Below are positions 24,505 through 34,041 of a DNA stretch of 64,000 nt, piece after piece (within the stretch, counting starts at the first letter, position 1; each line of letters begins with the position of its first letter). The translations under genes and the position numbers were made by a program. The stretch spans positions 1,096,001 to 1,160,000 of the forward strand of contig NZ_CP117835.1 in assembly GCF_029094545.1 (NCBI RefSeq), read 5' to 3'. The stretch is from Alkalihalophilus pseudofirmus. GTDB taxonomy: Bacteria; Bacillota; Bacilli; Bacillales; Bacillaceae_D. The notes beneath the pieces are model-generated. The model saw nothing but the letters and a program-made list of their open reading frames with translations. It searched no databases and was not told where the DNA came from.

Positions 24505-25845
24505 GTGAATAGACTTAGGCTCAACATTTCTCTTCTATTTATTCTTTGTGCACTGCTGCTCATTCCGCTTCAATCCTTTGTTTATAGTGAGACGAATACC
24601 TCAGATGATACCGTAGTTTATTACATACCAGTTGAACAAACCGTCGAGAGAGGATTGGCGGCTTTTATGCAGCGCTCGTTTCAATCGGCAGCTGATGAAG
24701 GGGCAGACTATATTATTTTAGAAATCCATACCCCGGGAGGAGCGGTCGATGCAGCTGGAGAAATTGCTCGGCTGATGCAAAATACTGATATACCGATTAT
24801 CGCTTTTGTAACAAAAGAAGCGATATCAGCAGGTGCGTATATTGCCTTAAATGCTGATGAAATTGTCATGGCCCCAGGAACGACGATGGGAGCTGCAGGA
24901 GTGATAGATGGAGCAGGGAATGCTGCAGAAGAAAAAGCCCAGTCATATTGGCTGGCTGAAATGCGGGCAGCTGCCGAATTAAATGATCGAGATCCTCTTT
25001 ATGCATTAGCCATGGCCGATCGCTCCATTGAAATCCCTGATCTTGGTGTGAGTGATGAAGAGTTTCTAACTCTTACCCCAAGCGAAGCGTTTGAGGTAGG
25101 TTATGCAGAAGCGATTGCTTCTAACCGTGCTGAGTTGATCGAATATCTTGGGCTTGAACAAGTATCAGAGCGTGACATGCAAGTCAGTTTTGCTGAACAG
25201 ATTGCGAGATTTGTGACCCACCCTGTTGTCATTCCGATTTTATTATCAATTGGAAGTCTTGGACTTGTGTTAGAGTTGTATTCTCCAGGCTTTGGGGTGC
25301 CAGGCTTTATGGGACTATTAGCTCTTGGACTGTTCTTTTTTGGTCATTTGTTCGCAGGGTTTGCCGGATGGGAATCGATTTTATTATTCGGCATAGGATT
25401 TCTGCTTATCATGATTGAAATATTTATACCGGGATTTGGAATCTTCGGGGTCCTTGGGATAGGGGCGGTTATAGGAGGAATGCTTTTAGCATCTTTCTCA
25501 ATGTCATCGATGGTTATTTCGATTTTTATTGCTGTAATCTTAACAGCCATTGGAACCGTCTTTATCTTTAGATACTTTGGTAATCGGGGCCCGTGGAAAA
25601 AATTGATCCTCACAGATTCAACGAGCAGTGAAAAAGGATATATCTCAAATCATACACGAGCGGAGCTTCTCGAGATGGAAGGCGAAACATTAACGCCTTT
25701 AAGACCTTCAGGTTCTGCGGTTTTTAGTGGTGAACGCCTTGACGTTGTTTCTGAGGGAGGATATATTGAACAGGGTAGGAAAATCCAGGTTGTCTATACG
25801 TCTGGTTCGCGAATTGTCGTTCGTGAAGTAAAAAAGAACTCATAA
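24505..25845 (+). CDS. yqeZ: NfeD-family membrane protein with ClpP-class domain (YqeZ)
   Basis: 446 aa. Signal-like N-terminal segment (about 8-25), a ClpP/crotonase-fold domain with VDAAGEIARLMQ and TKEAISAGAYIALNADEIVM where Ser-Lys type catalysis would occur, then a set of membrane helices rich in GFGVPGFMG/GIFGVLGIGA repeats (about 235-350), and a C-terminal OB-fold (TPLRPSGSAVFSGERLDVVSEGGYIEQG). NfeD proteins partner with flotillin-type SPFH proteins, encoded next. AAAGGAGG precedes GTG 24505. Part of the membrane-stress operon. Confidence 0.92.
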   Translation: MNRLRLNISLLFILCALLLIPLQSFVYSETNTSDDTVVYYIPVEQTVERGLAAFMQRSFQSAADEGADYIILEIHTPGGAVDAAGEIARLMQNTDIPIIAFVTKEAISAGAYIALNADEIVMAPGTTMGAAGVIDGAGNAAEEKAQSYWLAEMRAAAELNDRDPLYALAMADRSIEIPDLGVSDEEFLTLTPSEAFEVGYAEAIASNRAELIEYLGLEQVSERDMQVSFAEQIARFVTHPVVIPILLSIGSLGLVLELYSPGFGVPGFMGLLALGLFFFGHLFAGFAGWESILLFGIGFLLIMIEIFIPGFGIFGVLGIGAVIGGMLLASFSMSSMVISIFIAVILTAIGTVFIFRYFGNRGPWKKLILTDSTSSEKGYISNHTRAELLEMEGETLTPLRPSGSAVFSGERLDVVSEGGYIEQGRKIQVVYTSGSRIVVREVKKNS

Positions 25846-25863
25846 TTTAAAGGAGGAAACAAA

Positions 25864-26868
25864 ATGGTATTAGATCCAGGTAGTATTGGTTTATTAATTG
25901 GGCTGGGGATTTTAATTATTTTCCTAGCAGTGCTTTTCACATTTGTACCAGTTATGCTGTGGATTTCTGCATTAGCTGCAGGAGTTAAAATCGGCATTTT
26001 TGAATTAGTAGGGATGAGGTTACGTCGAGTTATCCCTGCACGTGTTGTAAACCCGTTAATTAAAGCGGTTAAAGCAGGTCTTGACCTTAGCACTTCTAAA
26101 TTAGAGGGACACTACTTAGCAGGTGGTAATGTTGACCGTGTGGTAAATGCGCTAATTGCTGCTCAACGTGCAAACATTGATCTTAGTTTCGAACGTGCAG
26201 CAGCAATTGATCTTGCAGGTCGTGATGTATTAGAAGCTGTTCAAATGAGCGTTAACCCTAAAGTAATTGAAACGCCATTCATTGCCGGTGTGGCGATGGA
26301 CGGGATTGAAGTTAAAGCTAAAGCGCGTATTACTGTTCGTGCAAATATCGACCGACTTGTCGGTGGTGCTGGTGAAGATACCGTTATCGCACGTGTAGGT
26401 GAAGGGATTGTATCTACGATCGGTTCAGCTACTAACCACAAGAAGGTGCTTGAAAACCCAGATATGATCTCACAAACCGTTTTATCAAAAGGTTTGGATG
26501 CTGGAACAGCATTTGAAATCTTATCTATTGATATCGCGGACATTGATATCGGCAAAAATATTGGTGCTGAATTACAAACCGATCAAGCGGAAGCAGATAA
26601 GAAAATTGCACAAGCGAAAGCCGAAGAGCGTCGTGCAATGGCTGTAGCTCAAGAACAAGAAATGAAAGCACGAGTAGAAGAAATGCGTGCGAAGGTTGTT
26701 GAAGCGGAAGCGGAAGTTCCTATGGCATTATCCGATGCCCTGCGTAAAGGAAATATGGGAGTTATGGATTACATGAACTACCAAAATGTGATGGCTGATA
26801 CAGACATGCGTGGGTCAATCAGTAAAGCAACAGGAGAAGATGACTCAAACGAGAAGCGTGGGCAATAA
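25864..26868 (+). CDS. floA: Flotillin-like protein FloA
   Basis: 334 aa. One N-terminal membrane-embedded segment (about 7-40), then an SPFH domain ([37 protein letters not shown]) and an Ala/Glu-rich coiled coil (about 235-300, [34 protein letters not shown]). Scaffolds functional membrane microdomains and affects fluidity. Ordered after yqeZ as in B. subtilis. AAAGGAGG precedes ATG 25864. Confidence 0.95.
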   Translation: MVLDPGSIGLLIGLGILIIFLAVLFTFVPVMLWISALAAGVKIGIFELVGMRLRRVIPARVVNPLIKAVKAGLDLSTSKLEGHYLAGGNVDRVVNALIAAQRANIDLSFERAAAIDLAGRDVLEAVQMSVNPKVIETPFIAGVAMDGIEVKAKARITVRANIDRLVGGAGEDTVIARVGEGIVSTIGSATNHKKVLENPDMISQTVLSKGLDAGTAFEILSIDIADIDIGKNIGAELQTDQAEADKKIAQAKAEERRAMAVAQEQEMKARVEEMRAKVVEAEAEVPMALSDALRKGNMGVMDYMNYQNVMADTDMRGSISKATGEDDSNEKRGQ

Positions 26869-26905
26869 TGCATCTCTCTTCTTGTAACGGAAGGAGGAGA
26901 ACGTA

Positions 26906-27472
26906 GTGGAGTCTCTGTTTGATTTTATTTTCTCAAACCTCTTTTTTGTCGTTTTAGTCATCGGTGGGATTATGAGCTTCTTTAACCGGATGTCTAGTGG
27001 CGGTGAAGAAGGTGAACAACAGAATCGACCAGGAAGGCAGCAACAACCGCCGCCTGGTCAAAGGCAGCAACGTCAAGAAGAACAGGTTGATTGGAGAGAA
27101 ATCTTTAAGCAGGAACAACCGCAAGCTAGGACGGAGCAGGGTCGTCCTGAGCCTCGTTTTGAAGAAAGGCCGGTATCTTTTGAGCCTGTCTCACAACAAA
27201 AAGAAGTAGCTGAAGGGGTCGATCGTCAGCAAGAATTGTACGACCGTTATGAACGCTTAAAAGATAAGAAGCGTGAAGCGGTCAATCAATTTGAACGAAC
27301 AGTACCACAGAAGCCTGCTGAGGGAAGTGAGAAGCGTTCGAAGTTGGATCTAGAGCTTAACCGGCTTTCAAATAAAGAAGCAATGAAAGCAGTTGTTTGG
27401 GCTGAGGTGTTAGGGAAGCCTAGAGGGAAGAATCCTCATCAAACCTTTTCGCAAATAAGACGTCAGAGATAA
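26906..27472 (+). CDS. yqfB: YqfB-like protein, one membrane segment with Q-rich linker
   Basis: 188 aa, function unknown. One N-terminal transmembrane helix (SLFDFIFSNLFFVVLVIGGIMSFF) followed by a Gln/Pro/Arg-rich disordered stretch (about 40-110) and a short conserved C-terminal helix pair (LDLELNRLSNKEAMKAVVWAEVLGKPRGKNPH). Third gene of the sigma-W operon, so probably an accessory of the flotillin membrane domain. AAGGAGGAG precedes GTG 26906. Named by position. Confidence 0.78.
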   Translation: MESLFDFIFSNLFFVVLVIGGIMSFFNRMSSGGEEGEQQNRPGRQQQPPPGQRQQRQEEQVDWREIFKQEQPQARTEQGRPEPRFEERPVSFEPVSQQKEVAEGVDRQQELYDRYERLKDKKREAVNQFERTVPQKPAEGSEKRSKLDLELNRLSNKEAMKAVVWAEVLGKPRGKNPHQTFSQIRRQR

Positions 27473-27475
27473 GAG

Positions 27476-27511
27476 AAACCCGTACAGAATTCATCTGTAC
27501 GGGTTTTTTTG
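27476..27511 (+). terminator. Terminator of the yqeZ operon
   Basis: AAACCCGTACAGA / TCTGTACGGGTTT, 13-bp perfect stem, then TTTT. Confidence 0.92.
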
Positions 27512-27595
27512 TGTGAAAAAATAAATGGAAAAGAGAAATAAAGTGATAACCGGCACAGCTCCTACATAAAAATGAGAGAAGGGGAGGGTCGTGCC

Positions 27596-27880
27596 ATGAA
27601 AAAGATTAGACAGCAGATGAGAGTGTGGATGACGAAAAACATGCAGCTGCCAGCAGATGTCATGATGGATCTGCCTCGAATTACAATGATTGGCCAGCTA
27701 CATATTTATATAGAAAATCATCGAGGGGTCCTCCGATTTTCAAACCAAGAATTAAGGCTCTTGTTAAAACAAGGGCAGCTTCTGATAAAAGGAGATCAAT
27801 TTGTTATTAAAACTATTTTGCCAGAAGAGCTTCTGCTTGAAGGGCGGATTGACCAAGTCATTTATTTAAATGAGCAATAG
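27596..27880 (+). CDS. yqfC: Sporulation protein YqfC (YabP/YqfC family)
   Basis: 94 aa small protein of the YabP-like fold: LPADVMMDLPRITMIGQLHIYIENHRGVLRFSNQELRLLLKQGQLLIKG. In B. subtilis it belongs to the sigma-E (mother-cell) regulon with yqfD. ATG 27596 follows the purine-rich AAGGGGAGGG; the frame opens 8 codons upstream without a better site. It lies 37 bp before yqfD. Confidence 0.9.
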   Translation: MKKIRQQMRVWMTKNMQLPADVMMDLPRITMIGQLHIYIENHRGVLRFSNQELRLLLKQGQLLIKGDQFVIKTILPEELLLEGRIDQVIYLNEQ

Positions 27881-27917
27881 TTAGAAGAACTAACATATGT
27901 AAAAGGGGGGACCGGGC

Positions 27918-29105
27918 ATGCGGAATAATTGGGTGCAGGCATGGAAGGGCTATGTTCGAGTGAGGGTGGATGGTGCATATCCGGAAAGGTTTTTAAACCG
28001 CTGTATTGAAGAAAGGCTCTCCATTTGGAAGATAAAAAGAGTCGGCGATGAGCGTATTGTCTTTTATATGGATATTGAAGATGCTAAGAAAATCAGGCCA
28101 TTGCTTAGAAAAACCGATTGTAAAGTAACGTTTGCTGAAAGAAAAGGGACTCCTGCTGTTCTTCGTAAAGTAAGTTTGCGAGCAGGGTTTGTAGCTGGAC
28201 TGGCTGCTTGCTTGGCAGTAATCATTGTTCTCTCAAATATGGTATGGAAGGTCGAAGTGGAAGGGGCTTCTCCCCATGTTGAACACGAGTTAAGGCAAGT
28301 AGTCGCGGAAATGGGAATTAAACCTTGGACCTTTCAATTTTCGTTGCCAAGTGTAGAACAAATTCAGCGGGATGTGACAGAACAGGTAAGCGGGGCTACG
28401 TGGGTTGGTGTGCGTCAAAAAGGGACTACCTATCAATTTGAAGTAGTTGAACAAAAGTTGCCTGAAGAAGCTGAAAGGGTCAGTCCGAGACACCTGGTGG
28501 CCAAAAAGAAAGCGATCATCCATGATATTTTTGTAGAGCACGGACAAGCGCAAGTGAAACCAAATGATTTTGTGGAAAAAGGAGATATGTTAGTAAGCGG
28601 CGAGATTGGTAAAGAAGGAAAAACGGAGATTGTCGCTGCAGTAGCTGATATTCGTGGTGAAATTTGGTATAAATCGACTGCTTCAATCCCTATAGAAAGG
28701 CTTTTTACAACACTGACAGGAGAATTAAAAAATCGCCATTATCTTTCTATGTTTAATATTAACATTCCTTTTTGGGGTTTTAGATCCCATGAATTTGAGC
28801 AGGTTCAAGAATTTTCCGAACAGAAGGAATTTCACTTTTTTAAATGGACTCTTCCTTTGAAGTATACGCGTAAGGAATTTCGTGAAACCTCATCATATAA
28901 CCGCACGTATACAAAAGAAGAAGCAATTGAAGAGGCTAAGCGTATGGCGCGAGTTGAACTTGTCAGCCGTCTGCCTCAAGATGCGGAAATCATTGGTGAA
29001 AAAGTTTTGCACGAAGCCTTAGAGAATGGTAAAGTTAAATTAAAGATTCACTACCAAGTACTAGAAGATATCACATCGGCACAACCGATCATTCAAGGGG
29101 ATTGA
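27918..29105 (+). CDS. yqfD: Sporulation protein YqfD
   Basis: 395 aa, one N-terminal-third membrane helix (about 88-110, GFVAGLAACLAVIIVLSNMVW) and a large extracytoplasmic C-terminal domain, preceded by a cytoplasmic part. Typical YqfD signatures include VKPNDFVEKGDMLVSGEIG and the YTKEEAIEEAKRMARVEL end. Needed for efficient sporulation at the engulfment stage in B. subtilis. ATG 27918 follows AAAAGGGGGG. TGA overlaps the phoH ATG by one base. Confidence 0.92.
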   Translation: MRNNWVQAWKGYVRVRVDGAYPERFLNRCIEERLSIWKIKRVGDERIVFYMDIEDAKKIRPLLRKTDCKVTFAERKGTPAVLRKVSLRAGFVAGLAACLAVIIVLSNMVWKVEVEGASPHVEHELRQVVAEMGIKPWTFQFSLPSVEQIQRDVTEQVSGATWVGVRQKGTTYQFEVVEQKLPEEAERVSPRHLVAKKKAIIHDIFVEHGQAQVKPNDFVEKGDMLVSGEIGKEGKTEIVAAVADIRGEIWYKSTASIPIERLFTTLTGELKNRHYLSMFNINIPFWGFRSHEFEQVQEFSEQKEFHFFKWTLPLKYTRKEFRETSSYNRTYTKEEAIEEAKRMARVELVSRLPQDAEIIGEKVLHEALENGKVKLKIHYQVLEDITSAQPIIQGD

Positions 29106-30079
29106 TGTTATTGTCAGAGACGAAGTCGATTCAACTAGAAGTTAAAAACACAAATGAGACACAAGCGCTTCTCGGTCCAAATGATCGACATTTAAAGCGT
29201 TTAGAAGACCTTCTTGACGTTTCTATTGTAACAAGAGGTGAAGAAGTGTCTGTTAGTGGAGATTCCACTATGATAGAAGTAGTAGAAAAGGTATTGGCGA
29301 GCTTTGTTAAGCTTATTCGTAAAGGGATTTCTTTGTCTGAGCGAGATGTCGTATATGCCGTTGAACTTGCAAAGCGCGATCAATTAGATGAGCTGCATGA
29401 ATTATACGAGGAAAAAGTAGCAACAAATGCAAAAGGGAAAGTGATCATTGCTAAAACGCTAGGTCAGAGGCATTATGTATCTGCGATCCGTAAGCGCGAT
29501 ATGGTGTTTGGTATTGGTCCTGCAGGTACTGGTAAGACCTATTTAGCAGTGGTTTTAGCAGTAGCTGCTCTAAAAGATGGACATGTTAAACGAATTGTTC
29601 TCACTCGGCCTGCAGTTGAGGCGGGAGAAAGTTTAGGCTTTCTGCCAGGTGATTTAAAGGAAAAAGTTGATCCGTATTTACGGCCGATCTATGACGCCCT
29701 TCACGATGTGTTAGGCGTTGAGACTACGACTAGACTTATGGAGCGCGGAACAATTGAAGTGGCACCGCTTGCATACATGCGTGGGCGAACGTTAGATGAT
29801 GCATTTGTCATTTTAGACGAAGCACAAAATACGACCCAAGAACAGATGAAAATGTTTATTACACGTCTTGGTTTCGGCTCAAAAATGGTTATTAATGGCG
29901 ATTTAACGCAGATTGACTTGCCAAAAGGGAAGAAATCTGGTTTGAAAGTAGCCATAGAATATTTGAAATCAGTAAATGATATTGGTTTTATTTACTTGCA
30001 AGCATCAGATGTTGTCAGACATACGCTCGTACAGAAAATCTTAGATGCGTATGAAAAAGAAACGGGGAAAGTTGAATAG
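29105..30079 (+). CDS. phoH: PhoH-family ATPase
   Basis: 324 aa. N-terminal KH-like RNA-binding part (about 15-80), then a P-loop ATPase: Walker A GIGPAGTGKTYLA, VLTRPAVEAGESLGFLPGD, Walker B AFVILDEAQNTT, and GDLTQIDLP. PhoH proteins act in RNA metabolism next to YbeY; in this region phoH, pgpH and ybeY form the usual cluster. ATG 29105 overlaps the yqfD stop; TTG 29102 and TTG 29111 are possible alternatives after AAGGGG. Confidence 0.93.
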   Translation: MLLSETKSIQLEVKNTNETQALLGPNDRHLKRLEDLLDVSIVTRGEEVSVSGDSTMIEVVEKVLASFVKLIRKGISLSERDVVYAVELAKRDQLDELHELYEEKVATNAKGKVIIAKTLGQRHYVSAIRKRDMVFGIGPAGTGKTYLAVVLAVAALKDGHVKRIVLTRPAVEAGESLGFLPGDLKEKVDPYLRPIYDALHDVLGVETTTRLMERGTIEVAPLAYMRGRTLDDAFVILDEAQNTTQEQMKMFITRLGFGSKMVINGDLTQIDLPKGKKSGLKVAIEYLKSVNDIGFIYLQASDVVRHTLVQKILDAYEKETGKVE

Positions 30080-30116
30080 CAAGCAGTAGTGGTCACACCT
30101 AAGTGAACGCTTCAAT

Positions 30117-30142
30117 AAGACCCTCGCTTGACGAGGGTCTTC
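30117..30142 (+). terminator. Hairpin between phoH and pgpH
   Basis: AAGACCCTCG CTTGA CGAGGGTCTT, 10-bp perfect stem, tail CTCTGTTC has few Ts. Likely attenuates rather than fully stops. Confidence 0.5.
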
Positions 30143-30221
30143 TCTGTTCATTCACCTTGTTTATCAGCCTGCAAAAATGCAATACATACTGCCGATTATT
30201 TATGAGAAGGGGGGAGAGCCC

Positions 30222-32390
30222 TTGAGAAAACGATTTTCAATTGATCAGATCCCTTGGTGGAAACGAGTACGCGATCATAGATACATACGTACCATTTTAT
30301 TTATCATTTTGGCTGTTTTCTTATATACATCAATGATTGGAAATATTATTCCGGAGACCTTAGATATCCGACTTTCACAAATCGCCGATCGTGATATTCG
30401 ATCGCCAATTACGACGGAAAACAAAATCGAAACAGAAGAGAGACGGAGTGAAGCCACGGAGGCTGTCAGTCCTGTATATGAGTTAAAGCGGGAATATGCT
30501 GAAAATCAAGTGGTGAAAGTAAATGATATATTTGAACTAGTCAGGCGTGTTGCCCTTGAAGAAGAGGAACCGGTTGAAGGGGTAGAGGAAGCTGCCACAG
30601 AAGAGGAAAAAAGAGAGGAGCAGCTAGCCTATATTCAAGAAGTTCTCTCGTCTGGGACAAGCAATGATTTATCAGAAGAAACGCTCCTGACTTTAATGGA
30701 GGCAACAGAATCACAGCTCCGTATAGCCCAAGAGGCAACGGCAAATGCTGTATATGAAGCGATGGGTGAGCAGATCTCCATTCGCAACCTCCAAGATGTT
30801 AAACAATCAGTAGATGAACAATTTGCGATTTCAACAGTAAGCAATAGACTACTTGAAGCCATGATTGAAATTGCACAATTTGCTATTATCCCTAACTATA
30901 TTTATGATTTAGAAGCAACAGACAGACAGCGTCAAGAAGCGAGTGACTCCGTAGAACCAGTGATGATCCGCGAAGGTCAGCTCTTAGTTAAAGAGGGAGA
31001 GATTATTGACTACGAGATCTATGAACAGCTGAGGGTTGTTGGATTATTAGATGATTCTTTTAATCCTTATCCATATATCGGGCTGGCGCTTTTAGTTCTT
31101 TTAATCGTAGGAATGCTCGCCTATTATTTAAAGGAAGCGAAAACAACGGTTCAGCATAATAACAGTCACCTTGTTTTGTTTATGTTGATTTTTATTGTGA
31201 CTCTACTATTTATTAAGATGTCCAGCTTGTTAGAAGGCATAGGACTTATCGGTATTGGATTTATTGTTCCTGTAGCACTTGGTGCCATGCTGTTAACTAC
31301 ATTAATTCATCCACGCATTTCATTGTTTTCTAGTGTACTTTTTGCCGTGATTGGAAGTATTTATTTTAATAATGAATCTGTTGGCACGTTTAACTTTACT
31401 TACGGGGCGTATATGCTGTTAAGTTCATTTGCGGCAACCTATTATTTAAGCCAGTCGGCAAGAGTTTCAAGAATCTTACGTGCGGGATTTTTTGTCTCTT
31501 TCATCAATATCTTAGCTATTATTTCACTGCTGTTTATGAGAACAGTTCAAAGCGGTTGGGTTGAGATAGGCCTGCATATTGGTTTTGCTTTTCTATCAGG
31601 GTTTCTTGCTGCAGTCCTTGCTATTGGACTGATGCCGTTTTTTGAAGCGGGATTTGGCATTTTATCCCCGTCGAGGTTAATTGAACTTTCAAGTCCTAAC
31701 CAGCCCCTGCTTAGAAAAATATTGACAGAAACACCTGGGACGTATCATCACAGTGTCGTAGTCGGCAATTTAGCTGAAGCGGCATGTGAAGCAGTTGGAG
31801 AAAACGGCCTGCTTGCCAGAGTCGGAGCCTATTATCATGATTTAGGGAAAACGAAAAGGCCGCAGTATTTTATTGAAAATCAACAAAAGATGGCTAATCC
31901 TCACGATCAGCTTTCACCGCTTGAGAGTGCAAAAATTATTATAGATCACCCATATGATGGAGTGCGTCTTTTACGAGAACATAAAATGCCTAAAGAAATC
32001 ATTGATATAGCTGAACAACATCACGGGACAAGCTTGCTGAAGTTTTTCTACCATAAAGCAAAGCAAGATTCAGAAGAAGAAATAAAAGAATCACAATTTA
32101 GATACCCTGGGCCGAAACCGCAATCGAAAGTGGCCGCTATCGTTATGATTGCAGACAGTGTTGAAGCTGCGGTTAGGTCAATGCAAAATCCTACACCAGA
32201 AGGCATTGAATCATTAGTGAAAAAGATCATAACAGACAAGCTTGAAGATGGGCAGTTCGATGAATCAGATATAACCCTTAGGCAGCTTAGCCAAATTGCG
32301 CAGACGATGTGTGAGACATTAAACGGTACATTCCATCAACGAATTGAGTACCCAGACGAGTCTGCTAAAAAAGGAGAGAAAAAAGAATGA
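30222..32390 (+). CDS. pgpH: Cyclic-di-AMP phosphodiesterase PgpH (7TM-HD)
   Basis: 722 aa. One N-terminal helix (about 24-42), a large extracytoplasmic 7TMR-HDED domain (about 45-275), seven membrane helices (about 285-490), then a cytoplasmic HD domain: YHHSVVVGNLAEAACEAVG, YYHDLGKTKRPQYF, AEQHHGT and VMIADSVEAAVRSM provide the metal ligands. Hydrolyses c-di-AMP to pApA. TTG 30222 follows AAGGGGGGAG by 5-6 bases; the upstream ATGs lack a site. The last codon overlaps ybeY (ATGA). Confidence 0.94.
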   Translation: MRKRFSIDQIPWWKRVRDHRYIRTILFIILAVFLYTSMIGNIIPETLDIRLSQIADRDIRSPITTENKIETEERRSEATEAVSPVYELKREYAENQVVKVNDIFELVRRVALEEEEPVEGVEEAATEEEKREEQLAYIQEVLSSGTSNDLSEETLLTLMEATESQLRIAQEATANAVYEAMGEQISIRNLQDVKQSVDEQFAISTVSNRLLEAMIEIAQFAIIPNYIYDLEATDRQRQEASDSVEPVMIREGQLLVKEGEIIDYEIYEQLRVVGLLDDSFNPYPYIGLALLVLLIVGMLAYYLKEAKTTVQHNNSHLVLFMLIFIVTLLFIKMSSLLEGIGLIGIGFIVPVALGAMLLTTLIHPRISLFSSVLFAVIGSIYFNNESVGTFNFTYGAYMLLSSFAATYYLSQSARVSRILRAGFFVSFINILAIISLLFMRTVQSGWVEIGLHIGFAFLSGFLAAVLAIGLMPFFEAGFGILSPSRLIELSSPNQPLLRKILTETPGTYHHSVVVGNLAEAACEAVGENGLLARVGAYYHDLGKTKRPQYFIENQQKMANPHDQLSPLESAKIIIDHPYDGVRLLREHKMPKEIIDIAEQHHGTSLLKFFYHKAKQDSEEEIKESQFRYPGPKPQSKVAAIVMIADSVEAAVRSMQNPTPEGIESLVKKIITDKLEDGQFDESDITLRQLSQIAQTMCETLNGTFHQRIEYPDESAKKGEKKE

Positions 32391-32857
32391 ATTTGACGAT
32401 TGATCTACATGATGAAACGGGTACACTTAATAGTGAACAAGAAAATATAGTGACGAAATTGATTACAAGTGCCGCAGAATATGAAAGATTAGATGGAGAA
32501 GTAGAACTTTCTATTACGTTTGTTGATGAAAAGAGAATTCAAGAGATTAATGCAGAGTACCGAGGAAAGGATATTCCGACTGATGTGATTTCATTCGCAT
32601 TAAATGATGAAGTGGAAGATGAAGCAGATATGATTATGGAAGGAATGCCTAATGCACTCGGCGATATTATTATTTCTGTTGCTCATATTTCAAGACAGGC
32701 AGAGGAGTATGGACATTCCTTTGAAAGAGAGCTGGGTTTTCTAGTGGTCCATGGTTTCTTGCACCTTCTTGGATACGATCACATGACAGAGCAAGATGAA
32801 AAAGCGATGTTCTCACGTCAAGAGGAGATCTTAAGCGCATATGGGCTTACAAGATAG
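32387..32857 (+). CDS. ybeY: Endoribonuclease YbeY
   Basis: 156 aa. Zinc-site motif HGFLHLLGYDH in the conserved UPF0054 context, plus the family's RGKDIPTDVISFAL. Acts in 16S rRNA 3'-end maturation and ribosome quality control. ATGA overlap with pgpH indicates translational coupling; dgkA starts inside its 3' end. Confidence 0.95.
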   Translation: MNLTIDLHDETGTLNSEQENIVTKLITSAAEYERLDGEVELSITFVDEKRIQEINAEYRGKDIPTDVISFALNDEVEDEADMIMEGMPNALGDIIISVAHISRQAEEYGHSFERELGFLVVHGFLHLLGYDHMTEQDEKAMFSRQEEILSAYGLTR

Positions 32858-33230
32858 GAATAAACGCGGATTTACTCGCCTGTTAAGATCTTTTGGCTAT
32901 GCTTATCAAGGCTTAAGGCATGTGTTTGTAAATGAACAAAATATGCAAGTGCACGTGTCTTTGGCGGCTTTCGTTATCTTGCTGGCTTTCTGGCTGGATT
33001 TAACGCGCTTAGAATGGCTGTTTTTATTAGTAATTATAAGCGGTATATTCGCACTTGAAATAATGAATACAGCGATCGAAAGAACAGTTGATCTAGTGAC
33101 TGAAGAGTATCATCCGATAGCAAAAAGAGCAAAAGATGTTGCTGCATCTGCTGTGTTTGTGTATAGTATTTTTGCTGTCATCATGGGAATCATTCTCTTT
33201 GGCCCGCATCTGCTCGAGAAATTTCTTTGA
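32841..33230 (+). CDS. dgkA: Undecaprenol/diacylglycerol kinase
   Basis: 129 aa, three membrane helices (about 38-55, 58-76, 103-122) after an amphipathic N-terminal part (FTRLLRSFGYAYQGLRHVFVNEQNMQVH). Signature EIMNTAIERTVDLVTEEYHPIAKRAKDVAASAV holds the catalytic acidic residues and metal site. In Gram-positives this family phosphorylates undecaprenol. GAGGAGATC lies about 12 bases before ATG 32841, inside ybeY (17-bp overlap). Confidence 0.93.
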   Translation: MGLQDRNKRGFTRLLRSFGYAYQGLRHVFVNEQNMQVHVSLAAFVILLAFWLDLTRLEWLFLLVIISGIFALEIMNTAIERTVDLVTEEYHPIAKRAKDVAASAVFVYSIFAVIMGIILFGPHLLEKFL

Positions 33231-33292
33231 TGAATCAAATTAAAGCTTTTTAGCATATTCTGCGCGCAATCAGGAGAGGAGATCCTCTTTAA

Positions 33293-34027
33293 ATGTGGAA
33301 GAGATTTCAAAAAAATATTATTGCAGGGATCATTTTTTTACTGCCCGCCATAGCGACCATCTATGTCATCCAATTTCTTTTTACATTAGTAGATTCTTTT
33401 TTAGGTTCATTTATTACTGGTATTTTAAAAGCACTAAATATTATTACTACCGTTGACAGCCGAATTTACTTCTTAGGAGTCTATACACCTTTTTCAGAGC
33501 GGCTGCTTGGAATAGGGTTTGTGCTGACCATTATCCTGCTTACATGGGTAGGTGCGCTTCGACTAAGAGGACGTGGAGTGAAGGTACTTGATTCGATTGA
33601 TCAGACGTTTAGAAAAATACCGATTGCTAACTCTATTTATACATCGGTAGAACAAATTATTCATGCGTTTGCTCAAGAGCGTACATCGTTTCAAAACGTT
33701 GTACTTGTAGAATATCCGAGAAAAGGTTTATACACGGTAGGCTTTCAGACTGGTGAGTCGAAGGGAGAAGTCCAGCGGGTGACTTCTAAAGAGTGTATTA
33801 ATGTATTTTTACCCACTACCCCTAACCCTACGTCTGGATGGCTGCTGCTTGTACCTAAGGAAGATGTTATTAAGCTTGATATGACCGTTGAACAAGGTCT
33901 AAAATTTATTATTTCTGGTGGGGTAGTTGTGCCTCCAGACAGAGAAGTTCAGGATGAACAGACAGAAGCGATTGTGGATAAAGAGAAAATGTTGGTACAA
34001 TTACGCTCAAAACAAGAGGACCATTAG
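33293..34027 (+). CDS. DUF502 family membrane protein
   Basis: 244 aa. Two long hydrophobic segments (about 8-32 and 72-92), then a soluble C-terminal domain with the family motifs KIPIANSIYTSVEQIIHAF, VVLVEYPRKGLYTVGFQTG, VFLPTTPNPTSGWLLLV and KFIISGGVV. DUF502 proteins are also known from plants (COV/LCV) but the biochemical role is not established. Here it lies between dgkA and cdd, which are adjacent in B. subtilis as I recall. AGGAGAGGAG precedes ATG 33293 and sits in a small palindrome (AGAGG/CCTCT). Confidence 0.85.
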   Translation: MWKRFQKNIIAGIIFLLPAIATIYVIQFLFTLVDSFLGSFITGILKALNIITTVDSRIYFLGVYTPFSERLLGIGFVLTIILLTWVGALRLRGRGVKVLDSIDQTFRKIPIANSIYTSVEQIIHAFAQERTSFQNVVLVEYPRKGLYTVGFQTGESKGEVQRVTSKECINVFLPTTPNPTSGWLLLVPKEDVIKLDMTVEQGLKFIISGGVVVPPDREVQDEQTEAIVDKEKMLVQLRSKQEDH

Positions 34028-34041
34028 AAGGGACGAGAACA

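Noticed and set aside
27544-27572. Possible sigma-E promoter before yqfC
   Set aside because: The -10-like CATAAAAA would put the start within a few bases of the ribosome site, and the -35 matches poorly.
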